Positions 8,539 to 17,979 are shown, counted from the first letter of the stretch. The stretch: DNA of 64,000 nt from Pseudomonas sp. Teo4 (GCF_034387475.1 NZ_JAXCIL010000001.1:2480001-2544000); one strand, 5' to 3'. Numbers and translations are program-made. Notes: generated by a model not told the origin, from the sequence alone.

Positions 8539-9514
8539 ATGATTACAAGATCCACAAGCATCAGCCTTATCGTACACACTGGCTTCAAGTCCTTTGAAGC
8601 GGTAGGCCTCATTACGGTGTTCGACTGTGCAAACCGGTACTGCAAGTCGAAAGGGATCGACCACCACTACGAGTTAACAACGCATTCAGAAAATGGCGGA
8701 CTCATAAAATCTGATTCGATCGTCACATTGGATACTCAGCCACTTTCATCTTCCATACCAGACACTTGCCTGATTATCGGCTCCCCAGAAATTTCAGAGT
8801 CACTGGCTCATAATGCACAAACCGTCAACTGGCTCAGGCGGCATGCCGCTAAAGTCCGAAGATGTGCCGGCCTATGCACCGGGGCATTTTTTTCTGGCAG
8901 AAGCCGCACTGCTCAAGAATCAAAAGGCAACCACGCATTGGCGTTACGCGCCTGTCATGGAAGAACGCTATCCAGAAATCGCCGTCCTACCGGATTCAAT
9001 TTTTATCCAGGCCGAAAATCTTTGGACGTCTGCCGGGGTCAGCGCCGTGATCGACCTATGCCTAGCCTTTGTCGAGCAGGACTGCGGACACGAGGTTGCA
9101 CTCTACGTGGCCCGAGAACTGGTTATCTACCTCAGAAGACCTGGCGGACAGTCCCAGTTCGCTGGTGAGCTTACAGCCAAACCATCGAGCAAAAAAAACA
9201 TCCTAGATACTCAGGCATGGATTCTGAACAATCTGGACAAAAAGCTGACGATTGATGACCTGTCCTCGATGTGCACTATGAGCGCGAGAACATTTCGCAG
9301 AACCTTTCAAAAAGAGGTCGGAAAATGTCCGACTGAATTTATCAGACAGGCGCGAATGGACAAAGCAAGAGCGCTACTGCGCGACAGCACATTGCCGATA
9401 AAAAGGATCGCATTCAATTGCGGATTTCCTTCAGACGATCAAACGCGCTCAACTTTCAAAGAGCTTTTAAAAATCACGCCAAGGGAGTACCGCGATCGTT
9501 TTAGCCGATACTAA
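8539..9514 (+). pseudogene. GlxA-type AraC regulator broken by a T7 frameshift
   Basis: The N-terminal half (DJ-1/PfpI-like, about 115 residues, through CAGLCTGAFF) reads from ATG 8539. The rest, with the HTH pair (RTFRRTFQKEVGKCPTEF and the RIAFNCGFPSDDQTRSTFKE region), reads in another frame to 9514. The frames join exactly at the T7 run 8887-8893. With six T the line reads AFFLAEAALL, as the family expects. This family (GbdR, CdhR, ArgR types) controls catabolism of amino-acid-derived and quaternary-amine compounds. Either a homopolymer sequencing error, a true pseudogene, or slippage. Confidence 0.8.
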
Positions 9515-9965
9515 TTGATTTGGAAAATGACGGTGAGCTCCCTAATTAAATCAACGGTTTGTAGTGCAGGAGTCAATGAGCCTAGCCCTGTTACCATCAG
9601 TAGAGTTTTATATTCCAAGGTAACGATCGGTAACACTGAAAAGTGCAAGGTGACCAAGCTGAACGATTCCATGAGAGTTATCTATGTTGACTCAACGGGC
9701 AGCTTTCATATCCCATCATGTGCAGAACCGTAAGTAAAGAGACTACATCGAGTGCGATGACCCGCGCTAATCCGCAGGCTTCGGCCAAGCAGGCCATTTA
9801 CTCTTCCGAGTATCGATCTGGTGCGTCGATCGTCAGCTTGCCCAGAGATGGAGCGCTTTAGCACCTCAGCACCCACGTAAGCCGGGGCAATGGACATTGG
9901 CATAAGACGTGCATTCATTTCAGCACAAGGCTAACGTTCGTTAGTTAGCAAGGGAGGAAGGAAGA
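9515..9965. promoter_or_regulatory. Leader of the P450 electron-transfer unit, with perfect palindrome
   Basis: No convincing gene in these 451 bases; short open frames lack family features. CTAACG-TT-CGTTAG at 9931-9944 is a perfect inverted repeat just before the ribosome-binding site (AGGGAGGAAG) of the reductase gene, placed where an operator would block or control initiation. Confidence 0.5.
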
Positions 9966-11276
9966 ATGGCTATAGCAAATCCCACCATCGCTGTTCTGGG
10001 CAGTGGCCCATCGGGCTGCTACACAGCCCAATTCTTGCGGAAGAAATGGCCAGACGCAGAGATTACCATTTTGGAAGCGCTTCCCGTGCCTTATGGACTC
10101 CTCCGCTATGGAGTGGCCACCGATCACCAGGGCACCAAAGCCATTGAGGCCCAGTTTGATCGCCTGTTCGAGCGAGACGGTGTCCAATTTGCTGGGAACG
10201 TCCATGTCGGACATGACATCAGTTTTGAGAGAATTGCCGACAGCTTTGACATCGTCGTACGTGCTACCGGATTGCGACATGACCGTAAGCTTTCAGTCGA
10301 GGCTGATGCTTGCTGCAATGTGATCGGCGCCGGCGCACTACTCAAGGCGTTGAACGGCTATCCAGCACTTGAACTGCCACTGACTGAGACAGGAGATCTG
10401 GCTCCTCTTGGAAGACACGTGGCGGTCATAGGTAACGGTAACGTTGCCATGGACGTTATCAGGCTGCTGTGCAAATCAGAGCCGGGCATGATCGGTTCTG
10501 ACGTAGACGACCGACGCTTGTCTGCGCTCCGTGCAGACGGTGTGGAAAGCATTGAGGTCTTTGGACGCTCGCCTGCCGGGCAGGCCAAATTTGATCTATC
10601 GATGCTTAAAGAAGTCGTTGCGCTTGGAGGAGTTAGAATTGAGCTCACCGGAATTACTGAGTCCGACACCGGTAAGATCGTGGAAACTTTGCTGGAGGCC
10701 TCGAACTCTCGGGCCAGCGACAGCCAAATTATTGTCCGATTCCATTTTGGCGCAACGCCTAAAGCGATAGCGAATAACGGCTCGTCATTGCAACTTTCAA
10801 TGAAAAGGGCAGAAACATCTGACCCTTCAGAGTTTTATGTTGACTCAATTATCTCAGCCACCGGCTTCACCAATGAAAGTCCCTGCGGAAGCCCCTGCAC
10901 TGAATCAAACTGGATCGGGAAAAATGTTTTCAAGGTCGGTTGGTTAAACCGCGATGGAAAAGGTGCCATCGCTGAAAACAGAAAAGATGCAAAGCAAGTA
11001 GCTGAATTAATCTGTGAAATGTTCGATGCTGGCCGTCTATCATCCTCCAAACCTGGATTCAATGCCATCCGCAACGAACTGGCCAACCCAATGGTTGATT
11101 TCTCAGGCTGGAAGAAAATTGACAACTACGAAAAAGCGCTAGCGCCTGAGAGCCGCTGTCGGAAAAAAGTAACCGATATCGAAACTATGCTGGCAATCGC
11201 TAACGACCTGCATGCTCTGAACGAGTCGAGCTTCATTAAAAAAACAGATGAACTCGTTTTCCAAACCCAGCCTTGA
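9966..11276 (+). CDS. Adrenodoxin-reductase-type NADPH flavoprotein
   Basis: Supplies electrons from NADPH to a small carrier. 436 residues. Seen: FAD motif VLGSGPSGCYTA near residue 10, the family signature PVPYGLLRYGVATDH near residue 43, the NADP-binding VIGNGNVAMD near residue 155, and the closing ISATGF plus the VGWLNRDGKGAIAENRKDA segment near the second flavin contact. Adrenodoxin-reductase homologues normally pair with ferredoxins, but the next gene, 15 bases on, is a flavodoxin. It is first in the reductase-flavodoxin-P450 unit. Confidence 0.9.
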   Translation: MAIANPTIAVLGSGPSGCYTAQFLRKKWPDAEITILEALPVPYGLLRYGVATDHQGTKAIEAQFDRLFERDGVQFAGNVHVGHDISFERIADSFDIVVRATGLRHDRKLSVEADACCNVIGAGALLKALNGYPALELPLTETGDLAPLGRHVAVIGNGNVAMDVIRLLCKSEPGMIGSDVDDRRLSALRADGVESIEVFGRSPAGQAKFDLSMLKEVVALGGVRIELTGITESDTGKIVETLLEASNSRASDSQIIVRFHFGATPKAIANNGSSLQLSMKRAETSDPSEFYVDSIISATGFTNESPCGSPCTESNWIGKNVFKVGWLNRDGKGAIAENRKDAKQVAELICEMFDAGRLSSSKPGFNAIRNELANPMVDFSGWKKIDNYEKALAPESRCRKKVTDIETMLAIANDLHALNESSFIKKTDELVFQTQP

Positions 11277-11291
11277 TAAGGGTGAAACACA

Positions 11292-11741
11292 ATGATTAGT
11301 ATCACTTTTGGCACTGAAAGCGGCAACTCCGAGATGGCAGCTGATGACATGGCAGCGTATATCCAGGAACGAGGCATTAACGCTGAAATTATTCCAATGG
11401 AAGATTTCAGCGTTAGCGACCTGCCAAACGCTCATAAATTGATTGTCATCACTTCAACTTATGGCGAGGGCGAGCTACCGGAAACGACGGCTCCATTTTA
11501 TGCCGCGCTTCTTTCCGACTCACCTGACCTCTCGGCTGTTCAATTCGCTGCTTTTGGCCTGGGTGATAGCACCTATGAAACTTACGGCAACGGGATTGAC
11601 TTGGTCGCGGCAAAATTGTCCGAATTGGGTGCACGCCAAGTTGGTGATACGGGCCGACATGATGCTGCAAAAGGTGAAGCGCTGTCGGACGTGGCGACGA
11701 ATTGGATCGAGTGCATTCTCCCTCTACTTAATAAAGCTTGA
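11292..11741 (+). CDS. Flavodoxin, probable P450 redox partner
   Basis: FMN carrier of 149 residues. Seen: phosphate loop FGTESGNSE at residues 6-14, TSTYGEGELPETT near residue 54 and FGLGDSTYETYG near residue 86, which build the flavin site. The motifs resemble MioC and the FMN domain of P450 reductases more than long-chain flavodoxins. It follows the NADPH reductase by 15 bases and precedes the P450, so it probably plays the cindoxin-like role known for P450cin, where a flavodoxin replaces ferredoxin. Confidence 0.9.
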   Translation: MISITFGTESGNSEMAADDMAAYIQERGINAEIIPMEDFSVSDLPNAHKLIVITSTYGEGELPETTAPFYAALLSDSPDLSAVQFAAFGLGDSTYETYGNGIDLVAAKLSELGARQVGDTGRHDAAKGEALSDVATNWIECILPLLNKA

Positions 11742-11875
11742 AGGTTCGCTCGCAGCGAAATCGTCAAGCGCCGGGTAGTGGTTTAGAAATGTAATAGTAT
11801 TCCATGAGCCACAATCCGCCTCTGACATGGCTGTATATGCTGAACGTCTCTACAGCACACTTGAGGAACAATGCC

Positions 11876-11983
11876 ATGGACATTACCACTACCCAAGCTT
11901 TGCGTGATTTTAAGAGCTACCTTAACGAAGCAATCAATGGCTGCATGGTTTGGCTTGCGTCGATAACGGATAACGTTGGATAG
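11876..11983 (+). CDS. Small open frame, 35 residues
   Basis: ATG 11876 has GAGGAAC upstream at fair spacing and runs 35 codons to TAG, ending 38 bases before the P450 start. The sequence (MDITTTQALRDFKSYLN at the start) matches no family I know. It may be a leader peptide, a decayed gene end, or chance. The rest of 11742-12021 shows no gene. Confidence 0.25.
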   Translation: MDITTTQALRDFKSYLNEAINGCMVWLASITDNVG

Positions 11984-12021
11984 CCCAAACTGTCTCCCGT
12001 GAAGTTATTTGGAGGTTTGTA

Positions 12022-13221
12022 ATGAGCAAGGTTGTGCCCGAAACCGGTGATTTCTTACCCTGGAACGATCCGGCGTACATTGCCAATCCGTTCCCGTGGT
12101 ACGAGGATGCACGCAAGAACCACCCTATCTACAGAAGCAGCGACGGCACTTACATCGTCACTCGCTACGAAGATATTGTTAAATACGGAAAACTGCCATC
12201 TTTAAGCATCGTGGATCCTGAATGGGTACCACCGGGGCCATGGAAGGTATTGTCGAAGACCGTCTTGTTCATGGATCCGCCCAAGCATACAGAAGTTCGA
12301 CGCCGCACCAACAAATGGTTCACGCCAAAATTGGTGAACCGATGGGTGGAAGCCTCAAAAGACTTCGTGAATGATCGGCTGAATGAACTCCGTTCTGGGG
12401 AGACTTTTGATGCCAACATGCTATTAGGCGTCGGCCCCACCCATGCCGCGATGTGCAGTGCGCTCCAAGTGCCTCCTCATGGGTTTGAGCCCGTTATCTT
12501 CTCGATGCACAAAACCATGGCAGCTCTTGCTGCCAATGCCAGCGAGCGAGTGAATTTCGAAGCTGCTGAGGCGTTTGAGTACATGAGCAATCGTGTCTCG
12601 GAAATCATTGCCTACAAACGTGCCAATCCAGGGGATGGCATGGTCGATGCCCTGATCAAAGCGCAAGATGAAGGCGAAATCTCTGAAGACGAACTTTTCC
12701 AGTCACTCGTTCTGTTCTGGGGATCGGGGGGGCACAACCCTTCCTACATCGTAAGCTCAGGCATCGAATATTTCGCACGCCATCCAGAGGTGTACGAGAT
12801 GTACCGAAGCCAACCAGAGCAGCGAACCGCGATCATTAACGAACTGTTCAGGCTGTATCCGCCCGAGTTGTCGTTCGCCCGCTACGCGACTGAGCCTTTC
12901 GAAATGCTCGGTGTGCAGATCAATCCTGGTGAACGGATTCGGTTCATCATCGATTCGGCAAATCGCGATGATGAGGTTTTCCCGAATCCGGAGGCGCTCG
13001 ATCCAACCCGTCCGCCACAGGCGGCACAGAACATTTCGTTCGGGATGGGTGCGCATCAGTGCGCGGGTCAGGTGATCAGCCGGGCTGAAGTGGAGACCAT
13101 TTTCAGAGTACTGACTGAGCGTGTCGCAAGCTTCAAGCTGGAGGGCACCCCTCTGATGGATAACTCTGACCGCTCCCGCGCCTATGTAAATCTTCCTGTA
13201 TCCGTACAAAAGCTGTCCTGA
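12022..13221 (+). CDS. Cytochrome P450 with unusual I-helix
   Basis: Soluble bacterial P450 of 399 residues: heme monooxygenase using two electrons from the flavodoxin. Seen: ExxR as ELFR at 274-277, and heme loop FGMGAHQCAG with the thiolate Cys near 348. The I-helix oxygen-activation motif, usually AGxD/E-T, reads GSGGHNPS at 234-241. The acid-alcohol pair is therefore replaced, most simply by Asn239-Pro240. Such changes occur in P450cin (Asn for Thr) and in O-demethylating P450s. GGAGGT sits before ATG. A formaldehyde dehydrogenase gene 5 kb downstream makes O- or N-demethylation worth considering. Confidence 0.93.
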   Translation: MSKVVPETGDFLPWNDPAYIANPFPWYEDARKNHPIYRSSDGTYIVTRYEDIVKYGKLPSLSIVDPEWVPPGPWKVLSKTVLFMDPPKHTEVRRRTNKWFTPKLVNRWVEASKDFVNDRLNELRSGETFDANMLLGVGPTHAAMCSALQVPPHGFEPVIFSMHKTMAALAANASERVNFEAAEAFEYMSNRVSEIIAYKRANPGDGMVDALIKAQDEGEISEDELFQSLVLFWGSGGHNPSYIVSSGIEYFARHPEVYEMYRSQPEQRTAIINELFRLYPPELSFARYATEPFEMLGVQINPGERIRFIIDSANRDDEVFPNPEALDPTRPPQAAQNISFGMGAHQCAGQVISRAEVETIFRVLTERVASFKLEGTPLMDNSDRSRAYVNLPVSVQKLS

Positions 13222-13260
13222 AATCGGTTAGCCCACGCAGCTCGCCAATCGTCACACCCC

Positions 13261-13296
13261 CACCCTATCGGATGTTTTTCGATAGGGTGGATTTTT
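13261..13296 (+). terminator. Intrinsic terminator of the P450 unit
   Basis: CACCCTATCG and CGATAGGGTG form a 10-bp stem, then GATTTTT. Textbook rho-independent terminator 40 bases after the P450 stop. Confidence 0.9.
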
Positions 13297-13388
13297 AAAG
13301 TACTGCCTGTCCGAAAGTCTTGACGCATTCGATCGACTTTTCGGTCGCCCTAGATCTAGCCATAATGCTTAGCTATGAGGTAACAGCG

Positions 13389-14882
13389 GTGACGCCAACA
13401 ATAAATCAAGCCAACTATGCAGCCTTGCACAACAGTGTTTCACCGAATATCGGTGAGTCTGCACCAACCCTACACGGCAACATGGGTGTTTCATCACTCA
13501 CGTTATCTGTACTTGCGTTCTCCGCCCCCATTGCGGTAGTCACAGGCTTCCTACCTCTGACCATTTCTTTCGGTGGACGAGGCACACCTGTCGCTTACTT
13601 TCTTGGCATCTTGATGGTTTTGGTATTTGCTATCGGATATATGGCCATGACACGCAATATGCCTAAGCCTGGTAGCTTTTACGTGTTCATCAGCAATGGG
13701 CTAGGCAATATTATGGGGCTTGGCGCAGCTTACCTGGCGACCTTCTCTTACCTTCTGTTGCTTTGCGGAAGCTATATATTCCTAGGCGTCTGTGCGAACG
13801 AACTCTACACCAGCCTCACCGGCATGGAGTCACCATGGTGGGTGTGGACTGCGCTTGTATGGGGCATTGTGACTACGTTCGGCTTCTTGCACATCGAATT
13901 TTCGGCTAAAGCGCTGAGTATCGCGATGGTTGGCGAAGTTCTAATCATCATGATTTTCAACGCAGCCGTTTTGTTTAAGAACGGCTTCTCGACGATGCCC
14001 ATTGACCCGCTGATGCCCCAAACTCTCGTAGCCGGTAACATTCCAGTAGCTGTACTATTTGTGATTCTGGTGTTCATTGGCTTTGAAGCGACCGCACTTT
14101 ACCGAGAAGAAGTTAAATCACCAGAAAAGACCATTCCACGCGCCACTTATACGTCGGTGTTGGCCATCGGTCTATTTTATGGCTTTACCTGCTACATGAT
14201 GATCGCGGCTTACGGTGATAGCGCAGTTGACATTGCTACCAAAGAGCCTAGCATCATGTTCTCAAATGCGATTCACGCGTACCTTGGTCAGACCTTCACT
14301 CAAATCAAAAACTGCTTCGTCGTTTTCTCTCTTATCGCAGCCCTGATTTCAATTCATAACGTGCTTACACGTTACGTACTGAATATGGCGGTAGATGGCA
14401 CGCTGCCTAAATCTCTGTCGAAAATTCACAAACAGCATCGCTCCCCTTACCGCTCCTCCTTTGCGGTGTCGCTTGTGGCTGCTGTCTTCCTCATCATTGC
14501 CATGGTGGCACCTAATGTCGATCCAATCGTCATCTATGGCCTGACTGGCGGGTTAGGTGCAGTGGGTATCATTTTCCTCATGGCATTGGTAAGTCTTGCA
14601 ATCGTGGTTTGGTTCCTCAAATTGAAAAGACGTCGCCTCGAAAACCCTTGGAACAAGTACATATTCCCAACGCTCGCTGCGACTTCCTTTATGCTGACTG
14701 CAGTTTATTCAATTAAAAACTTTGAGATCGTTGCGGGCGGCGAAAAGGGTGAAAATATGATCTGGCTTGGGAGCCTGGCCGGCGTGTTTGCCTTGGGTGT
14801 TATGCTTGCGATTTACTTTAGGCTAGCCAAGCCTCAAATTTATAAGAGCATTGGCCGGTCAGAGACCATCTTCAACGAATAA
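13389..14882 (+). CDS. APC-family amino-acid permease
   Basis: Inner-membrane secondary transporter of 497 residues with about 12 hydrophobic segments. Seen: the family N-terminal segment LSVLAFSAPIAVV and the conserved GFEATALYREEVKSPEKTIPRAT loop. GTG 13389 is preferred because TGAGGT lies 7 bases upstream; further-upstream starts overlap a candidate operator. The two other APC permeases here (29996-31528, 54710-56179) share the same loop and are paralogues. Probably imports an amino acid or amine made or used by the neighbouring pathway. It ends at a hairpin (14941-14968). Confidence 0.88.
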   Translation: MTPTINQANYAALHNSVSPNIGESAPTLHGNMGVSSLTLSVLAFSAPIAVVTGFLPLTISFGGRGTPVAYFLGILMVLVFAIGYMAMTRNMPKPGSFYVFISNGLGNIMGLGAAYLATFSYLLLLCGSYIFLGVCANELYTSLTGMESPWWVWTALVWGIVTTFGFLHIEFSAKALSIAMVGEVLIIMIFNAAVLFKNGFSTMPIDPLMPQTLVAGNIPVAVLFVILVFIGFEATALYREEVKSPEKTIPRATYTSVLAIGLFYGFTCYMMIAAYGDSAVDIATKEPSIMFSNAIHAYLGQTFTQIKNCFVVFSLIAALISIHNVLTRYVLNMAVDGTLPKSLSKIHKQHRSPYRSSFAVSLVAAVFLIIAMVAPNVDPIVIYGLTGGLGAVGIIFLMALVSLAIVVWFLKLKRRRLENPWNKYIFPTLAATSFMLTAVYSIKNFEIVAGGEKGENMIWLGSLAGVFALGVMLAIYFRLAKPQIYKSIGRSETIFNE

Positions 14883-14940
14883 ACATCCGGCAGTGTGGAG
14901 TGCGCCACCATTATAAGCGCATTCTCTAACTCGCCTTAAA

Positions 14941-14968
14941 ACATGGCGAAGCGCCTGCTTCGTCATGT
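14941..14968 (+). terminator. Hairpin after the first APC permease
   Basis: ACATG-G-CGAAGC, loop GCCT, GCTTCG-T-CATGT. Stable stem with one mismatch; no T-run, so termination is likely but unproved. Confidence 0.5.
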
Positions 14969-14973
14969 CCAAA

Positions 14974-14993
14974 TAGAACGACTTTTCGTTCTA
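14974..14993. promoter_or_regulatory. Perfect palindrome before pntAA
   Basis: TAGAACGA-CTTT-TCGTTCTA, eight-base arms with a four-base spacer, about 50 bases before the GTG start of pntAA. The core CGACTTTTCG also occurs at about 13335-13344 before the APC permease gene. Candidate operator shared by both. Confidence 0.45.
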
Positions 14994-15045
14994 ATATTTT
15001 CTCGACATGCTAGAAGTCCATCCAGCACTGCCTAGGAGGTTTGAC

Positions 15046-16167
15046 GTGCATATTGGTGTTCCTTTGGAATCACGTCTGGGAGAGACTAGGGTTTCTGCAA
15101 CTCCGGAAACCGTCAAAAGGCTAATCGGCCAGGGACATAAAGTTACCGTCCAGTGTGGCGCCGGCATCCTTGCCAGTATTACTGATGCCGCCTACGAGTC
15201 TGTGGGGGCGACGATTGGAACCTTGGCAGATGCTTTCTCAGCCGAAGTCGTTCTCAAGGTTGTCGCTCCCGATAAGAATGAAATTGCCTTGCTCAAACCA
15301 GGCACTGCAGTGATTGGTATGTTGAACCCTTTCGACAATACATTGATCGAAACCTTAGCTAAGCAGCGCATTACGGCTTTTGCACTTGAAGCTGCTCCTC
15401 GGACATCCAGGGCTCAGAGCCTGGATGTGCTCTCATCCCAAGCCAACATTGCCGGCTATAAAGCAGTGCTTCTAGCTACAGAACATTATCCACGCTTCAT
15501 GCCGATGCTGATGACGGCTGCTGGAACAGTGAAAGCTGCCCGTGTGCTTGTCTTGGGAGCAGGCGTTGCTGGTCTGCAAGCCATTGCGACAGCTAAACGA
15601 CTGGGCGCGGTGATCGAGGCATCCGATGTACGTCCGGCAGTTAAAGAGCAGATCGAATCACTCGGGGCAAAATTCATCGATGTTCCGTATGAAACAGACG
15701 AGGAACGTGAATGCGCGCAGGGCGTCGGTGGCTATGCTCGCCCAATGCCTGCCAGCTGGATGAAACGGCAGGCGGAGGCCGTTCATGAGCGTGCAAGGCA
15801 GGCAGATATTGTGATTACTACGGCTTTGATACCTGGTCGCAAAGCACCAACACTGCTCAGCGCTGAAACTGTAGCCGAGATGAAACCTGGTTCTGTTGTC
15901 GTAGATTTGGCTGCAGCTCAAGGCGGCAACTGCCCGTTTACGGTAATAGACAGCGTCGTAGTCAAGCACGGCGTTACGATCATTGGAGAAACTAACCTTC
16001 CTGCCCTTCTCCCTGCAGATGCTTCAGCTCTGTACGCCCGTAACGTCCTGGATTTCATGAAGCTCATTGTCAACGACAAGAACGAGCTCACTGTAAATCT
16101 TGATGATGACATCGTTGCCGCATGCCTGATGTGCCTTGACGGCAAAATCTACCGTAAGAACGGATAA
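15046..16167 (+). CDS. pntAA: NAD(P) transhydrogenase subunit alpha part 1 (copy 1)
   Basis: NAD(H)-binding domain I of the proton-pumping transhydrogenase, 373 residues. Seen: [16 protein letters not shown] at the start, [22 protein letters not shown] near residue 120, and [20 protein letters not shown] near residue 170. GTG 15046 is chosen because AGGAGG lies 7 bases before it and the length then equals that of copy 2. It begins the pntAA-pntAB-pntB operon. The complex uses proton motive force to make NADPH from NADH, which fits a role in feeding the NADPH-dependent P450 chain upstream. Confidence 0.95.
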   Translation: MHIGVPLESRLGETRVSATPETVKRLIGQGHKVTVQCGAGILASITDAAYESVGATIGTLADAFSAEVVLKVVAPDKNEIALLKPGTAVIGMLNPFDNTLIETLAKQRITAFALEAAPRTSRAQSLDVLSSQANIAGYKAVLLATEHYPRFMPMLMTAAGTVKAARVLVLGAGVAGLQAIATAKRLGAVIEASDVRPAVKEQIESLGAKFIDVPYETDEERECAQGVGGYARPMPASWMKRQAEAVHERARQADIVITTALIPGRKAPTLLSAETVAEMKPGSVVVDLAAAQGGNCPFTVIDSVVVKHGVTIIGETNLPALLPADASALYARNVLDFMKLIVNDKNELTVNLDDDIVAACLMCLDGKIYRKNG

Positions 16168-16178
16168 GGACTGAGAAG

Positions 16179-16490
16179 ATGGAAGACATGATCACCTCCG
16201 GGGTGTACAACTTAATCATTTTTGTGTTGGCCATCTACGTCGGCTACCACGTTGTTTGGAACGTTACCCCTGCCCTGCACACTCCACTAATGGCGGTCAC
16301 CAACGCGATTTCCGCCATTGTTATCGTTGGTGCAATGCTTGCAGCTGCACTTACTGTAACGCCCGCAGGCAAAGTCATGGGCACCCTCGCTGTCACACTC
16401 GCAGCTGTTAACGTATTCGGCGGCTTTTTGGTGACACGCCGTATGCTGGAAATGTTCAAGAAGAAAAATAAAAACGAGGGGCGTAACTAA
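16179..16490 (+). CDS. pntAB: NAD(P) transhydrogenase subunit alpha part 2 (copy 1)
   Basis: Membrane part of the alpha subunit (domain II, first helices), 103 residues with three to four hydrophobic helices and a basic C-terminus ([12 protein letters not shown]). It is 11 bases after pntAA and 2 bases before pntB. A separate alpha-2 gene is the split arrangement usual in pseudomonads; enterobacteria fuse it to alpha-1. Confidence 0.93.
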   Translation: MEDMITSGVYNLIIFVLAIYVGYHVVWNVTPALHTPLMAVTNAISAIVIVGAMLAAALTVTPAGKVMGTLAVTLAAVNVFGGFLVTRRMLEMFKKKNKNEGRN

Positions 16491-16492
16491 TC

Positions 16493-17929
16493 ATGAGCAT
16501 GAACTTCGTAACGCTGTCCTATTTGGTTGCCTCAATATGTTTTATCCAGGCACTTAAAGGGCTGTCGCATCCGACAACCTCACGCCGAGGCAACGTTTTC
16601 GGTATGCTGGGTATGACCATCGCCGTCGCAACCACTGTAGGGCTGATCTACAAGCTCGGCGCTGACCTGGCAACAGCCGGCATTGGCTATGTTGTGCTTG
16701 GTCTGCTCGTTGGTGGCACCGCTGGTTCGATCATGGCAAAGCGGGTAGAGATGACCAAGATGCCCGAATTGGTTGCCTTCATGCACAGCATGATTGGTAT
16801 GGCAGCCGTCTTTATTGCCATCGCTGCGGTGCTTGAACCCCAGTCGCTGGGCATCGTCAGCTCCATCGGCATACCAATTCCGACGGGCAATCGCCTGGAG
16901 CTTTTCCTGGGCGCAGCGATCGGTGCAATCACCTTCTCTGGCTCCGTCATCGCTTTTGGCAAGCTCTCCGGGAAGTACAAATTCCGCCTCTTCCAAGGGG
17001 CACCCGTCCAGTTTCCTGGCCAGCACAAGCTCAACCTGCTCCTCGGCGTGTCTGCAGCCTTGCTCGGATTGTGGTTCACATTCACGGGCAACTACACCGC
17101 ATTCGCAGTGATGGTCGCAATTGCCTTCGCATTGGGTGTGTTGATCATCATCCCGATTGGTGGGGCGGATATGCCGGTGGTAGTGTCCATGCTGAATAGC
17201 TATTCCGGCTGGGCCGCAGCGGGAATCGGTTTCTCGCTCAACAACTCGATGCTGATCATTGCTGGCTCTCTGGTTGGCTCGTCCGGTGCCATCCTCTCCT
17301 ACATCATGTGTAAAGCGATGAACCGATCGTTCTTCAACGTGATCCTGGGGGGGTTCGGCTCGGAACCAGATGCCGGCGCTGCTTCGGGCTCCCAGGAACA
17401 ACGGCCAGTGAAATCGGGCTCTGCTGATGACGCCACCTTCCTGCTGAGCAACGCTGACAATGTAATCATCGTACCGGGCTATGGCCTGGCAGTCGCGCGG
17501 GCTCAGCATGCTCTCAAAGAACTGACAGAGAAACTCACGGAAAACGGGGTCACCGTCAAATACGCCATTCACCCAGTGGCAGGACGTATGCCTGGGCACA
17601 TGAACGTACTGCTGGCGGAAGCCGAGGTGCCCTACGACCATGTCTTCGAGATGGAGGACATTAACGCTGAGTTCGGTCAGGCGGATGTTGTACTGGTGCT
17701 GGGTGCCAACGACGTGGTCAACCCTGCGGCGAAAAACGATCCGAAGTCGCCGATCGCCGGCATGCCGATTCTTGAAGCATTCAAGGCGAAAACCATCATC
17801 GTCAACAAACGCTCCATGGCCAGCGGCTATGCAGGCCTCGACAATGAGTTGTTCTACCTAGACAAGACCATGATGGTATTCGGTGACGCCAAGAAAGTGG
17901 TGGAAGATATGGTCAAAGCCGTAGCCTAA
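16493..17929 (+). CDS. pntB: NAD(P) transhydrogenase subunit beta (copy 1)
   Basis: 478 residues: about nine transmembrane helices (domain II), then the NADP(H)-binding domain III. Seen: GGADMPVVVSMLNSYSGWAA in the membrane part near residue 225, VPGYGLAVARAQHAL near 330, HPVAGRMPGHMNVLLAEA near 360, and GANDVVNPAAK near 403. The protein is nearly identical in its last 250 residues to copy 2 (35769-37205), though the DNA differs at many silent sites. A good terminator follows. Confidence 0.95.
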   Translation: MSMNFVTLSYLVASICFIQALKGLSHPTTSRRGNVFGMLGMTIAVATTVGLIYKLGADLATAGIGYVVLGLLVGGTAGSIMAKRVEMTKMPELVAFMHSMIGMAAVFIAIAAVLEPQSLGIVSSIGIPIPTGNRLELFLGAAIGAITFSGSVIAFGKLSGKYKFRLFQGAPVQFPGQHKLNLLLGVSAALLGLWFTFTGNYTAFAVMVAIAFALGVLIIIPIGGADMPVVVSMLNSYSGWAAAGIGFSLNNSMLIIAGSLVGSSGAILSYIMCKAMNRSFFNVILGGFGSEPDAGAASGSQEQRPVKSGSADDATFLLSNADNVIIVPGYGLAVARAQHALKELTEKLTENGVTVKYAIHPVAGRMPGHMNVLLAEAEVPYDHVFEMEDINAEFGQADVVLVLGANDVVNPAAKNDPKSPIAGMPILEAFKAKTIIVNKRSMASGYAGLDNELFYLDKTMMVFGDAKKVVEDMVKAVA

Positions 17930-17946
17930 ATCCATCTCCCAGAACA

Positions 17947-17979
17947 CGGCTAGCTGCCTTCGGTAGCTAGCCGTTTTTT
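17947..17979 (+). terminator. Intrinsic terminator of the first pnt operon
   Basis: CGGCTAGCT / AGCTAGCCG stem followed by TTTTTTA. Textbook form. Confidence 0.92.

Noticed and set aside
16580..17641. Long minus-strand open frame opposite pntB copy 1
   Set aside because: Antisense shadow of a strongly conserved gene; rich in His, Gln and Arg, as such shadows are, with no recognisable domain.
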